DNA of 32,313 nucleotides from Lentzea indica (lineage in GTDB: Bacteria > Actinomycetota > Actinomycetes > Mycobacteriales > Pseudonocardiaceae), in NCBI RefSeq assembly GCF_012184385.1, contig NZ_VSRL01000086.1:1-32313 (forward strand), read 5' to 3'. The notes below the pieces were generated by a model. That model ran no database searches. It saw only the letters and a list, made by a program, of their open reading frames with translations, and was not told where the DNA came from. The position numbers and the translations under genes were made by a program. This document shows positions 8,019 to 15,799 of this stretch, piece by piece. Position 1 is the first letter of the stretch, and each line of letters begins with the position of its first letter.

Positions 8019-8853
8019 CCTCGTCCCCCCTTTGCAGGAAACTCTCGATCTCCTGCTCGCTCGGCAGATCTCCCGCCGGATCCATGAGGTTCTCGGCGAT
8101 AGGCGGCAGCGGCTGCTCTGCCCACGCGGGCTGGAAGTCGTCACTGGGCAGCAACCCGTGCCGTTCCGCGAACTCCTCGGCAGCGTCCCGGATCGACTCC
8201 CGCAGCGTCCCCACCACCGCGGTCTCCGCCGTGTAGGTCAGCTCGACGAGCAACGCCCGCACGTTCTCCAGCTGGTTCTCGTCACCGGCCTTGCGGGCGA
8301 GCTCCGGCCAGAACTGCCGCTCGAACAACCGCACGAAGTCCGCAGCGACCGCGTCGGTCGCCGTGCGCAGGCGCGTGAAGCTGTCCATGACGTCGTCGCT
8401 GGGCACCCGCAGGCCGGCGAGCCTGCCGCCTGCCTCGAGCGCCCAGCGACGCGCGTGCGGCCAGCCGTACTTCCACCGCACCAAGCCCAACCGCATAGCC
8501 CGGAGGAGGAGTCGCGGTTGGACGTCTCCCATCGGAATCAGGTGCTTGATGTCGCGCACCTTGATCCGAACCCAGTCGTCGGGCCCCTCGGTCTCGCCCA
8601 TGCCGAGAACCGCGGCGACCGACTCGCCCTTTTCGCGTGCCGAGATCAGCTCGGCGATCGCCGGCAGCGAGAATCCCCGCTGCTGCAACCGCTGGACCAA
8701 CGTCAACCGCTCGACGTGCGAGGCGTCGTAGTACGCCACGCGTCCCTGCCGTCTCGGCGCGTGCAGCACACCCTTCGTCTGGTACATGCGAATGGTGCTG
8801 CTGGGCAGGCCGATCCGGGCAGCGAGCTCGTCGACGGTCAGCGATTCGGGCAC
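8002..8853 (-). CDS. MerR-family transcriptional regulator of the TOMM operon
   Basis: A 283-aa regulator. The N-terminal winged helix matches MerR: LTVDELAARIGLPSSTIRMYQTKGVL, then RVAYYDASHVERLTLVQRLQQRGFSLPAIAELI. The long C-terminal ~200 residues form an effector or dimerisation region of no recognised family, mostly helical and without a Cys-rich metal site. GTG at 8853 starts 7 nt after a CAGGAT -10 hexamer, so the mRNA is probably leaderless. It is the first gene of the operon and overlaps the C-protein gene by 17 bp, so it is probably co-expressed with the pathway it controls. A perfect 26-bp palindrome just upstream is the likely autoregulatory operator. Confidence 0.88.
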   Translation of the reverse strand: MPESLTVDELAARIGLPSSTIRMYQTKGVLHAPRRQGRVAYYDASHVERLTLVQRLQQRGFSLPAIAELISAREKGESVAAVLGMGETEGPDDWVRIKVRDIKHLIPMGDVQPRLLLRAMRLGLVRWKYGWPHARRWALEAGGRLAGLRVPSDDVMDSFTRLRTATDAVAADFVRLFERQFWPELARKAGDENQLENVRALLVELTYTAETAVVGTLRESIRDAAEEFAERHGLLPSDDFQPAWAEQPLPPIAENLMDPAGDLPSEQEIESFLQRGDEDEPGR

Positions 8854-8860
8854 ACCGGAG

Positions 8861-8890
8861 ATCCTGGTGCGCCAGGGCTCATCGAGTCAA
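8861..8890 (-). promoter_or_regulatory. predicted promoter of the merR-TOMM operon
   Basis: On the minus strand, TTGACT (8890-8885) and CAGGAT (8866-8861) are separated by 18 bp. Seven bases then lead to the GTG start at 8853, so transcription would begin at or next to the start codon (leaderless). It is seen only as a consensus-like match. Confidence 0.55.
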
Positions 8891-8891
8891 G

Positions 8892-8917
8892 ACTCTTCGA
8901 GTAATTACTCGAAGAGT
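8892..8917. promoter_or_regulatory. perfect 26-bp palindrome, likely MerR operator
   Basis: Half-site ACTCTTCGAGTAA is followed directly by its exact reverse complement. The palindrome sits one base upstream of the predicted -35 box of merR and touches the argA stop codon. It lacks a U-tract, so a regulator-binding site is more likely than a terminator, although it could also fold at the 3' end of the argA mRNA. Confidence 0.65.
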
Positions 8918-9417
8918 TACAACTCCAGGAGCATCCGGCTGTTGCCGAGCGTGTTCGGCTTCACGTAACTCAGGTCCAGGAACTCGGCGACACCCTCGTC
9001 GACCGATCGCATGATCTCCTCGTAGACCTCGGGGCTCACCGGCGTGCCCTCGATCTCGACGAACCCGTGCTTGCCGAAGAACCGCGTCTCGAACGTGAGC
9101 ACGAAGATCCGCGCGAGCTCCAGCTCCTTGGCCGTCGCGATGAGCTGCGCCACGATGCGGTGGCCCACGCCACGGCCGAGCGCCATGGGGGAGACGGCCA
9201 CCGAGCGGATCTCGGCCAGGTCTTCCCACATCACGTGCAGGGCGCCGCAGCCGAGCAGCTCGCCGTTCTCCTCGGCCACCCAGAACTCCTGGACCGCCTC
9301 GTACAGCGTGACCAGCGGTTTGGTCAGCAGGACCTTGCCCGCGTACCCGTCGATCAACGCCTTCATGGCGCGCACATCGCTGGTGCGGGCGCGCCGCACG
9401 ACTATCCCACTGGTCAC
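8917..9417 (-). CDS. argA: amino-acid N-acetyltransferase (glutamate, arginine pathway; Rv2747 type)
   Basis: A 166-aa GNAT-fold enzyme very like the short mycobacterial ArgA (Rv2747), which acetylates glutamate at the first step of arginine synthesis. Shared segments include VVRRARTSDV, LVTLYEAVQEFWVAE, GCGALHV, an acetyl-CoA loop ALGRGVGHRIV, RIFVLTFETRFF, HGFVEIEGTPV and the C-terminal GVAEFLDLSYVKPNTLGNSRML. The start is uncertain: GTG at 9417 gives the usual N-terminus, and TTG at 9426 is the longest option; neither has a clear ribosome-binding site. In Mycobacterium tuberculosis this gene is next to ftsK; here a 4.5-kb block separates them. Confidence 0.9.
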   Translation of the reverse strand: MTSGIVVRRARTSDVRAMKALIDGYAGKVLLTKPLVTLYEAVQEFWVAEENGELLGCGALHVMWEDLAEIRSVAVSPMALGRGVGHRIVAQLIATAKELELARIFVLTFETRFFGKHGFVEIEGTPVSPEVYEEIMRSVDEGVAEFLDLSYVKPNTLGNSRMLLEL

Positions 9418-9560
9418 AACTGTCAAGTATGAGCTTCGCTCCCGACCTGGTGCTCGGCGGTGTACTTTCCTGTGAGGTTGCCTCCAGTGGAAGCTACAGG
9501 CTGTTCTGTGCGGTTTACTTGCACGAGATGGCCTGAAGATGTGCGGCGGAGGTGGTTCGG

Positions 9561-10985
9561 GTGCTCAGAAGCTTCCGGCTGGAGAATCATCGCTCGTTCC
9601 GCGACGAGCACGAGTTGTTGCTCATGCCCGCGTACGCCAAGGATCGTGAGGCTCTGCCGGTTGCGGCGATCTACGGGGCCAACGCCTCCGGAAAGTCGAA
9701 CCTGCTCGACGGCCTCAAGTTCATGGCGGAGGCCGTGCGGGACTCGTTCGCGCGCTGGGGTCCGGATGCCGGTGTCGTCGGCCGCTGCCCGTTCAAGCTC
9801 GACGCCGGTAAGTCCACGGAGCCGTCCGTGTACGTGGCCGAGCTGATCCAGGATGGCGTGCGGTACACCTACGGATTCGAGGTCGACAGCACTTCCGTCC
9901 TGGGCGAGTGGCTGTACAGCTACCCGGAGAAGCGAAAGCGCATGCTGTTCGAGCGAGCCGGCTCGGACATCAAGTTCGGTAGCACCCTCGACGGGTCGAA
10001 AGCGGCGCTGGCAGTACTGGAGTCGATGCTCCGGCCGAACTCGTTGTTGCTCAGCCTTGCCGCTCAGCTCCAGGTTTCCTGGGTGCTGCCCGTGTACCGC
10101 TGGTTCGCGGATTCCGTGCGGTTTCGCGTGCCCTCGGAAGGGCGAGCTCTGGAGCACGAGATCGCAGACTTCCTGCAGGTCCGGCCAGAGCTCAAAGGCG
10201 AGCTGGTCGAGCTGGTTCGGGCCGCGGACGTCGGGATCGACGACATCGTGGTCGGTGGCGCGCTCGAAGAGCTGTTCATGAAGCTTGAAGCCGGTCAGTC
10301 GGTTCGAATTGGCGACATCACGGGGAAGCTGGCGGATACCGGTGATACGGGACGCGGGGTCAAGATGGCGCATTTCAAGTGGCCTGACGGTTTCGCTGTA
10401 ATTCCGTATTCGGAATTACTTGGCGAAGCTGAGTCCTCGGTGTTTTCAAGGTCGAATGCCATGCAGTTCATAGGTGAACAATTCGATGTGGTGATGCCTC
10501 ACAAGTCGAGCGTTCGTGTTGTTCATCGTGGTGGCGCAGATCCGTTTCGGTTGGACGAGGAGTCAGCGGGAACACGGTCCTGGCTGAGTGTTCTCCCCGC
10601 TGTGCTGTCTGTCCTGCGGGACGGCGGTTGTCTCGTCATCGATGAGATCGACGCGAGCCTTCATCCGCTGCTCACGATGCGCCTGATCGCGCTCTTCAAC
10701 AACGAGGGCGCGAACACCGCGCGCGGACAGCTCATCTTCACGACACACGACGCCACGCTCCTCCACGCGCCATTCGACGAAGAGGTGCTCGGGCGGGACG
10801 AGGTCTGGTTCGTCGAGAAGGACAAGGCGAGCGGGGCCAGCACGCTGTACCCGTTGACGGACTTCAAGCCGCGCAGTGAAGACAACCTTGAGCGCCGCTA
10901 CCTCGCAGGACGTTATGGGGCGGTGCCGGAGCTGTTCGAAGACAGGTTCACGGAAGTCGTCCGGGGTGGTCGTGGCGAAGCGTGA
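9561..10985 (+). CDS. AAA-family ATPase (RloA/AbiEii-AAA_21 type), putative defence
   Basis: A 474-aa ATPase with an SMC/ABC-like head. It opens with FRLENHRSFRDEHELLL and has Walker A GANASGKS at residues 39-46. A split middle region is followed by ESAGTRSWLSVLPAVL (signature region), Walker B GGCLVIDEID at about 355-364, then HPLL and a TTHDATLL H-loop. This is the layout of ATPases in RloAB, PARIS- and Septu-like defence modules. GTG at 9561 is chosen over 9552 because GGAGG at 9548-9552 is 8 nt ahead of it. It overlaps the downstream RloB gene by 14 bp, so the two act as a pair. The trigger and the role in phage defence are inferred from family and pairing. Confidence 0.85.
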   Translation: MLRSFRLENHRSFRDEHELLLMPAYAKDREALPVAAIYGANASGKSNLLDGLKFMAEAVRDSFARWGPDAGVVGRCPFKLDAGKSTEPSVYVAELIQDGVRYTYGFEVDSTSVLGEWLYSYPEKRKRMLFERAGSDIKFGSTLDGSKAALAVLESMLRPNSLLLSLAAQLQVSWVLPVYRWFADSVRFRVPSEGRALEHEIADFLQVRPELKGELVELVRAADVGIDDIVVGGALEELFMKLEAGQSVRIGDITGKLADTGDTGRGVKMAHFKWPDGFAVIPYSELLGEAESSVFSRSNAMQFIGEQFDVVMPHKSSVRVVHRGGADPFRLDEESAGTRSWLSVLPAVLSVLRDGGCLVIDEIDASLHPLLTMRLIALFNNEGANTARGQLIFTTHDATLLHAPFDEEVLGRDEVWFVEKDKASGASTLYPLTDFKPRSEDNLERRYLAGRYGAVPELFEDRFTEVVRGGRGEA

Positions 10986-11532
10986 CCGAAAACGGGAGAA
11001 CACGCAGTCGCGACGTGGGCGAACTCGCGAACTGCGTCCCGGCCACGTTCTCGTGGTGACCGGGGGCGAGCGCACCGAGCCTGCCTACATCAACGGGCTG
11101 GCTCGGGCACGTGGAGCCCGTGTCAAGGTGAGGTCGAGGACCGACTCGCCGGAAAATCTGGTGAGGTATGCCAAACGTATTTTCACCACCGATGAGTACG
11201 ACAGTGTCTGGTGTGTTGTCGACGTGGACGAGTTCGACGTGGAGGCAGCTCACGCCGAAGCTGAACGTCTGGGCGTCGAACTCGTCGTGTCCAACCCCTG
11301 TTTCGAGATCTGGCTGATCCTTCATTTCGCAGATCACCGCGCTCACGTCGACAACGGCAAGGCGTGCTGCAGGCTGTTGACCAAGCACGTTCCTGGCTAC
11401 GACAAGTCGAAGGTCGACTATGCGGTGTTCGACGAGGGAGTCGAGGTTGCGATCAAGCGCGCCAAGGAGTTGGGCCCGGAGAACCCGTCCACGGACATGT
11501 GGCGCCTCGTCGAAGTGTTGTTGAAGTACTGA
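10972..11532 (+). CDS. RloB-family protein (TOPRIM-like putative effector)
   Basis: A 186-aa protein with a basic N-terminus. RloB-type conserved blocks follow: VLVVTGGERTEPAYI (acidic motif), VWCVVDVDEFD (Asp-rich motif) and VVSNPCFEIWLILHF. Together these suggest a metal-dependent TOPRIM-like fold, probably a nuclease. GTG at 10972 is preferred because GGGG lies 5 nt upstream and the product then begins MAKRDRKREN, like other RloB proteins. The overlap with the ATPase gene suggests translational coupling and a shared complex. RloB proteins were first noted beside type I restriction operons; none is present here. Activity and target are not established from sequence. Confidence 0.85.
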   Translation: MAKRDRKRENTQSRRGRTRELRPGHVLVVTGGERTEPAYINGLARARGARVKVRSRTDSPENLVRYAKRIFTTDEYDSVWCVVDVDEFDVEAAHAEAERLGVELVVSNPCFEIWLILHFADHRAHVDNGKACCRLLTKHVPGYDKSKVDYAVFDEGVEVAIKRAKELGPENPSTDMWRLVEVLLKY

Positions 11533-11571
11533 ATGCAAGGTCCTGCACCTCGGCCGGTTACCCTGAGCACC

Positions 11572-12975
11572 GTGCCTTCTCCCACCACTCCGCGACGCGT
11601 GTCGCTGCTGACCCTGGGCTGTGCCCGCAACGAGGTCGACTCCGAAGAGCTCGCCGGGCGCCTCGGCGAGGGCGGCTGGGAGCTGGTGGACGAGGACGCG
11701 GACGTCGTCGTCGTCAACACGTGCGGGTTCGTCGAGCAGGCCAAGAAGGACTCGGTCGACACGCTGCTCGCCGCGTCCGACACCGGCGCGAAGGTCGTCG
11801 CGGTCGGGTGCATGGCCGAGCGGTACGGCAAGGAGCTCGCGGACAGCCTCCCCGAGGCGGCCGCGGTCCTGGGCTTCGACCAGTACAACGACCTGGCAGA
11901 GCGCCTCAACGACGTGCTGCACGGCAAGCAGGTCGAGTCGCACGTGCCGGTGGACCGCCGCACGCTGCTGCCGATCACGCCGGTGAAGCGCCAGGAGGCG
12001 GCGGCCGGTGTGCAGGTGCCCGGCCACGGCTGGGGTCCCACCAAGGTCCAGCGGCGCAGGCTCGACGACGCCCCCGTGGCGCCGCTGAAGATCGCGTCCG
12101 GTTGTGACCGCAGGTGCAGCTTCTGTGCGATCCCGAGCTTCCGCGGCGCGTTCGTGTCGCGGCACCCGGACGAGGTCGTGTCCGAGGCGATGTGGCTGGC
12201 CGAGAACGGCGTGAAGGAGCTGTTCCTCGTCAGCGAGAACTCGACGAGCTACGGCAAGGACCTGCCGCGCGAGCAGGGCGCCCTCGAGCAGCTCCTCCCG
12301 CGCCTGGCGAGCATTCCCGGTGTCGAGCGGGTGCGGATCAGCTACCTGCAGCCGGCCGAGACCAAGCCGTCGCTGGTGGCGGCCATCGCGAAGACCGAGA
12401 AGGTCGCGAACTACTTCGACATGTCGTTCCAGCACTCCAGCGAGAACGTGCTGCGGCGCATGCGCCGGTTCGGTGACACCGACAGCTTCCTGAAGCTCGT
12501 GTGGCAGATCCGCGAGCACGCCCCCGAGGCCGGCATCCGCAGCAACTTCATCGTGGGCTTTCCCGGCGAGACCGAGGAGGACCTGCAGGAGCTCGAGCGG
12601 TTCCTCACGGAAGCGCGGCTCGACGCGGTCGGCATCTTCGGTTACTCGGACGAGGACGGCACGGAGGCCGAGAACCTCGACGGCAAGCACGATGCCGACA
12701 CCATCGCGGAACGCGTTCAGCGCATCGGCAACCTCGTCGAGGAGCTGACCAGCCAGCGCGCCGAGGACCGGGTCGGGTCCGAGGTCCTCGTGCTGATCGA
12801 GCACGAGGAGGACGACGAGAGCGACTGCGTCGGCCGGGCCGAGCACCAGGCTCCCGAGGTCGACGGCGAGTGCATCGTGCTCGACGGCGAGGACCTCAAG
12901 CGTGGTGACCTCGTGCGGTGCCGCGTGGTCGACTCCGAGGGCGTCGACCTGGTCGTAGAGGTGCTGGAGACATGA
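11572..12975 (+). CDS. rimO: ribosomal protein S12 methylthiotransferase RimO
   Basis: A 467-aa radical SAM enzyme that adds a methylthio group to the conserved Asp of ribosomal protein S12. The N-terminal UPF0004 domain holds the auxiliary cluster ([29 protein letters not shown], then [10 protein letters not shown]). The radical SAM motif is Cys178-x3-Cys182-x2-Cys185 (GCDRRCSFC), followed by IPSFRG, which is typical of RimO rather than MiaB. A TRAM domain fills the C-terminus. GTG at 11572 is chosen; it may be leaderless because TACCCT lies 7 nt upstream. An in-frame ATG at 11533, directly after the RloB stop, is an alternative. Its stop overlaps the pgsA start (ATGA). Confidence 0.95.
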   Translation: MPSPTTPRRVSLLTLGCARNEVDSEELAGRLGEGGWELVDEDADVVVVNTCGFVEQAKKDSVDTLLAASDTGAKVVAVGCMAERYGKELADSLPEAAAVLGFDQYNDLAERLNDVLHGKQVESHVPVDRRTLLPITPVKRQEAAAGVQVPGHGWGPTKVQRRRLDDAPVAPLKIASGCDRRCSFCAIPSFRGAFVSRHPDEVVSEAMWLAENGVKELFLVSENSTSYGKDLPREQGALEQLLPRLASIPGVERVRISYLQPAETKPSLVAAIAKTEKVANYFDMSFQHSSENVLRRMRRFGDTDSFLKLVWQIREHAPEAGIRSNFIVGFPGETEEDLQELERFLTEARLDAVGIFGYSDEDGTEAENLDGKHDADTIAERVQRIGNLVEELTSQRAEDRVGSEVLVLIEHEEDDESDCVGRAEHQAPEVDGECIVLDGEDLKRGDLVRCRVVDSEGVDLVVEVLET

Positions 12976-13550
12976 CAGAGGCCAGGAAGGTCCCGCTGCT
13001 CAACGTCGCCAACATCCTCACGATGGCGCGGATGGCACTGGTTCCGGTCTTCCTGCTCTCACTGTTCGCGGCGGGCGGCTTCGACACCACGTGGCGGCTC
13101 ATCGCGTTCGGGATCTTCGCCGTCGCGAGTTTCACCGACCACATCGACGGCACCCTCGCCCGCAAGCACGGGCTGATCACCGACTTCGGCAAGATCGCCG
13201 ACCCGATCGCGGACAAGGCGCTGACCGGGTCCGCGCTGGTGGGTCTGAGCATTCTCGACGTGCTGCCGTGGTGGATCACGATCGTCATCGCCGTGCGCGA
13301 GGTCGGCGTGACGCTGCTGCGGTTCTGGGTGATCCGCTACGGCGTGATCCCCGCCAGCCGCGGCGGCAAGGCCAAGACGTTGCTGCAGGTCATCGCGATC
13401 GGGCTGTTCCTGCTGCCGCAGAACGACGTCATCGCGATCATCGCGTGGGTGATCATGGCCGCCGCGCTGATCCTCACGATCGTCACGGGAATCGATTACG
13501 TCATCCGCGCGTTCAAGTTGAAGGCAAGGGCAGGTCGCGCCGTCGCATGA
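12972..13550 (+). CDS. pgsA: CDP-diacylglycerol-glycerol-3-phosphate 3-phosphatidyltransferase
   Basis: A 192-aa inner-membrane enzyme that makes phosphatidylglycerol phosphate from CDP-diacylglycerol. The CDP-alcohol phosphotransferase signature is complete: [12 protein letters not shown], then [13 protein letters not shown], supplying the four metal-binding aspartates. About five to six membrane helices surround it. ATG at 12972 overlaps the rimO stop, and its own stop overlaps cinA, so rimO, pgsA and cinA are translationally coupled. The position before cinA and clgR matches mycobacterial pgsA3 (Rv2746c). Confidence 0.94.
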   Translation: MTEARKVPLLNVANILTMARMALVPVFLLSLFAAGGFDTTWRLIAFGIFAVASFTDHIDGTLARKHGLITDFGKIADPIADKALTGSALVGLSILDVLPWWITIVIAVREVGVTLLRFWVIRYGVIPASRGGKAKTLLQVIAIGLFLLPQNDVIAIIAWVIMAAALILTIVTGIDYVIRAFKLKARAGRAVA

Positions 13551-14026
13551 CCAACGTCGTCGAGCTGCTCAAAGCGAGGAAGCAAACCGTCGCCACGGCC
13601 GAGTCGCTGACCGCGGGCCTGCTGTGCGCGACGATCGTCGACACGCCGGGGGCGAGTGCCGTGGTCCGCGGTGGGTTGATCGTCTATGCCACCGAGCTCA
13701 AGCACGAGCTCGCGGGTGTGGACCAGCAGTTGCTCGACGAGCACGGCGCCGTGCACCCCGAAGTTGCGATCCAACTGGCCGAGGGAGCGCGGAACCGGTG
13801 CAAATCGGACTGGGGGATCGGACTGACCGGGGTCGCAGGCCCCGATCCGCAGGACGGAGTTGCTCCAGGCACGGTCCACATCGGCTTGAGCGGGCCTGGA
13901 GTGTCCACAGTGCGGACAATCACGGTGAGTGGCGACCGGAAAGCGGTGCGTTTCACAGCCGTGGAAAAAGCGCTGGTCCTGCTGTCGGATCACCTGCTGG
14001 TGGCCGAGGACGGGAACAAACGTTGA
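13547..14026 (+). CDS. cinA: CinA-family nicotinamide-nucleotide amidohydrolase (PncC-like)
   Basis: A 159-aa stand-alone CinA C-terminal domain that deamidates nicotinamide mononucleotide for NAD recycling. Family elements are TVATAESLTAGLL, VVRGGLIVYATELKHELAGV, AEGARNRCKSDWGIGLTGVAGPDPQDGVAPGTVHIGL and a C-terminal RFTAVEKALVLL. It lacks the N-terminal MoCF-like domain, as in other short PncC proteins. ATG at 13547 overlaps the pgsA stop as ATGA. The name CinA is historical; competence is not implied. Confidence 0.92.
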   Translation: MTNVVELLKARKQTVATAESLTAGLLCATIVDTPGASAVVRGGLIVYATELKHELAGVDQQLLDEHGAVHPEVAIQLAEGARNRCKSDWGIGLTGVAGPDPQDGVAPGTVHIGLSGPGVSTVRTITVSGDRKAVRFTAVEKALVLLSDHLLVAEDGNKR

Positions 14027-14036
14027 CTCCGCGTTC

Positions 14037-14053
14037 GTTCGCCCTTGGCGGAC
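14037..14053. promoter_or_regulatory. candidate ClgR operator upstream of clgR
   Basis: GTTCGC-N5-GCGGAC differs by one base from the GTTCGC-N5-GCGAAC motif reported for ClgR in actinobacteria. It lies 76 bp before the clgR start, just after the cinA stop. This suggests autoregulation, which is known for ClgR. Confidence 0.5.
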
Positions 14054-14128
14054 GTGTTCTGAAGTCAGTGCCCGTTGTCGGTGTCGATCGGTAACGTAGG
14101 GACACGGCCGGCCGGAAGGAGGCGCGCG

Positions 14129-14557
14129 ATGACCGTGCTGCTACGCGAGGCGATCGGTGATCGGCTTCGCCATGCCCGCACCAACCAACGCCGCACGCTG
14201 CGCGAGGTCTCTCGGACCGCCCGCGTGAGCCTGGGGTACCTGTCCGAGGTGGAGCGCGGCCGCAAAGAGGCGTCCAGCGAGCTCCTCGCGGCCATCTGTG
14301 ATGCGTTAGAACTGCCGTTGTCCGAACTGTTGCACCACGTCGCCTCCGACATCGGCGCCGTTCAGCAGACGCCGGACACGGTGCCGACCACCGTTCCCGA
14401 TGGTCGGCCGGAGCCGGCGCGCGGCAAGCTGGAGGGTGGCCGTGTGCTGCCGTCCACGCTCTCGGACGACCTGTCCGACCTGCGCCTGCAGCCGATGCTC
14501 AGTCACAGGCTCACCAGCAAGATCGGCGAGGCACCGAAGGCCGTCGTCGCAGCTTGA
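14129..14557 (+). CDS. clgR: XRE-family regulator ClgR
   Basis: A 142-aa activator of clp protease and envelope-stress genes in actinobacteria. The helix-turn-helix is clear: [45 protein letters not shown], with [14 protein letters not shown] after it, as in ClgR (Rv2745c). The C-terminal tail is variable and ends EAPKAVVAA, similar to the Ala-rich ends that make ClgR a Clp substrate in other species. ATG at 14129 follows the strong ribosome-binding site GGAAGGAGG. A strong terminator comes after the gene, so clgR and pspA are probably separate transcripts here. In M. tuberculosis the same genes are in the order clgR then pspA. Confidence 0.93.
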   Translation: MTVLLREAIGDRLRHARTNQRRTLREVSRTARVSLGYLSEVERGRKEASSELLAAICDALELPLSELLHHVASDIGAVQQTPDTVPTTVPDGRPEPARGKLEGGRVLPSTLSDDLSDLRLQPMLSHRLTSKIGEAPKAVVAA

Positions 14558-14570
14558 TCTCTGTCGTTCT

Positions 14571-14604
14571 CGACCCCGTTCGCTCTCAACGGCGAACGGG
14601 GTCG
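14571..14604 (+). terminator. strong stem-loop after clgR
   Basis: A perfect 13-bp stem, CGACCCCGTTCGC (14571-14583) with GCGAACGGGGTCG (14592-14604), closes an 8-nt loop 13 bp after the clgR stop and is followed by TTGG. It looks like an intrinsic terminator without a long U-tract, as is common in actinobacteria. Confidence 0.75.
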
Positions 14605-14746
14605 TTGGCATTCGGGTGTTCTGAGAAGGGCTGTGGTCCCCGCCACGTGACGCACTGCAACAAGAACGGCCCTTCGGACGTTGACCCTGCAACGACGCCA
14701 GCACGCTGAACGGCAGGCAACGGCTTGGCCACAGCACGTTGGGTCA

Positions 14747-14764
14747 CCGCGTCCCGGGACGCGG
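14747..14764. promoter_or_regulatory. perfect 18-bp palindrome upstream of pspA
   Basis: CCGCGTCCC followed directly by GGGACGCGG. With one bulged base, the symmetry continues outward (CACC / GGTG). It sits about 150 bp before pspA and could be a regulator site; no family is assigned. Confidence 0.4.
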
Positions 14765-14851
14765 GTGCGGGCAGGATTGGGCGCCGTCAGGCGTTTCATT
14801 CCAAAGTCCCGGGGTGGGTCGGGGTCTTCCCGGATATCTCCCCAGGTTGGT

Positions 14852-14879
14852 GGAACCGCCGACGCACAATTGAGACGAT
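14852..14879 (+). promoter_or_regulatory. candidate ECF-sigma promoter of pspA
   Basis: GGAACC (14852-14857), 16 bp, then GACGAT (14874-14879). The -35 element matches SigE-type promoters, but the -10 (CGAT rather than CGTT) is imperfect. SigE control of pspA is known in mycobacteria. Confidence 0.35.
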
Positions 14880-14916
14880 GGACCCAACACCGGCACCGAG
14901 AAGGCAGGCGTAGGAG

Positions 14917-15768
14917 ATGGCCAGTCCGTTCGTGAAGTTCTGGAAGTACCTCATGGCGGCGTTCTCGTCCAAGATCGACGAGCACGCTGACCCGAAGGTG
15001 CAGATCCAGCAGGCCATCGAGGAGGCGCAGCGTCAGCACCAGGCGCTCTCTCAGCAGGCCGCGGCCGTGATCGGCAACCAGCGGCAGCTGGAGATGAAGC
15101 TGAACCGGCAGCTCGGCGACGTCGAGAAGCTGCAGGCCTCCGCTCGTCAGGCGCTCGTGCTCGCGGACGAGGCGCGTTCGAAGGGCGACGAGCAGAAGGC
15201 GGCGCAGTTCGAGAACGCCGCGCAGGGCTTCGCCACCCAGCTCGTCACCGCTGAGCAGGGCATCGAGGACCTCAAGACGCTGCACGACCAGTCGCTGCAG
15301 GCCGCCGCACAGGCCAAGCAGGCGGTCGAGCGCAACTCGATGATGCTGCAGCAGAAGCTGGCAGAGCGCACCAAGCTCCTCAGCCAGCTCGAGCAGGCCA
15401 AGATGCAGGAGCAGGTCTCCGCGTCGCTGACCCAGATGAGCGAGCTCGCCGCGCCGGGCAACGTGCCGTCGCTGGAAGAGGTTCGCGACAAGATCGAGAA
15501 GCGCTATGCGACCGCGATCGGATCGGCCGAGCTCGCCCAGAACTCGGTGCAGGGCCGCATGCTCGAGGTGCAGGCCTCGACCACGCAGCTCGCGGGTTCC
15601 TCGCGACTCGAGCAGATCCGCGCGTCCATGCACGGCGGTCAGGCCAGCACACCGCCGCAGGTCACCGCCGGCAACAGCGCCGCCGCGCAGATCCAGGCCG
15701 AGATCGCCCAGCGCGTTCAGCAGGACCAGAAGACCACGCAGCAGCAGGTGCCGCCAGCCCAGAACTGA
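14917..15768 (+). CDS. pspA: phage-shock protein PspA/IM30/Vipp1 family
   Basis: A 283-aa peripheral membrane protein that polymerises on stressed membranes (ESCRT-III-like). An amphipathic N-terminus ([23 protein letters not shown]) precedes a long coiled coil (about residues 25-185: [51 protein letters not shown]). A Gln/Pro-rich tail replaces the folded C-terminus of longer homologues. ATG at 14917 follows GGAG directly, with GAAGG further upstream. It corresponds to Rv2744c (35-kDa antigen), and the PspM-like gene comes 31 bp later, probably in the same operon. Confidence 0.94.
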   Translation: MASPFVKFWKYLMAAFSSKIDEHADPKVQIQQAIEEAQRQHQALSQQAAAVIGNQRQLEMKLNRQLGDVEKLQASARQALVLADEARSKGDEQKAAQFENAAQGFATQLVTAEQGIEDLKTLHDQSLQAAAQAKQAVERNSMMLQQKLAERTKLLSQLEQAKMQEQVSASLTQMSELAAPGNVPSLEEVRDKIEKRYATAIGSAELAQNSVQGRMLEVQASTTQLAGSSRLEQIRASMHGGQASTPPQVTAGNSAAAQIQAEIAQRVQQDQKTTQQQVPPAQN

Positions 15769-15799
15769 TGGGCTGAGGGCGGCACAGGAGGAGCAGCAG

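Larger units (their letters stand above)
14605..14916. other. intergenic region between clgR and pspA
   Basis: About 310 bp without a supported gene. It holds a possible hairpin (GAAGGGC near 14626 with GCCCTTC near 14670), the 18-bp palindrome at 14747-14764 and an ECF-like promoter before pspA. Short frames here do not look coding. Confidence 0.6.

Noticed and set aside
6819-8087. 422-aa plus-strand frame with a poly-Gln run
   Set aside because: It is antisense to the TOMM genes; the Gln run is the complement of the Cys codons, and the frame has no motifs and unnatural composition.
14571-14604. ClgR operator after clgR
   Set aside because: It has GTTCGC and GCGAAC half-sites but the spacing is 8 rather than 5, and the 13-bp perfect stem after a stop codon is better explained as a terminator.
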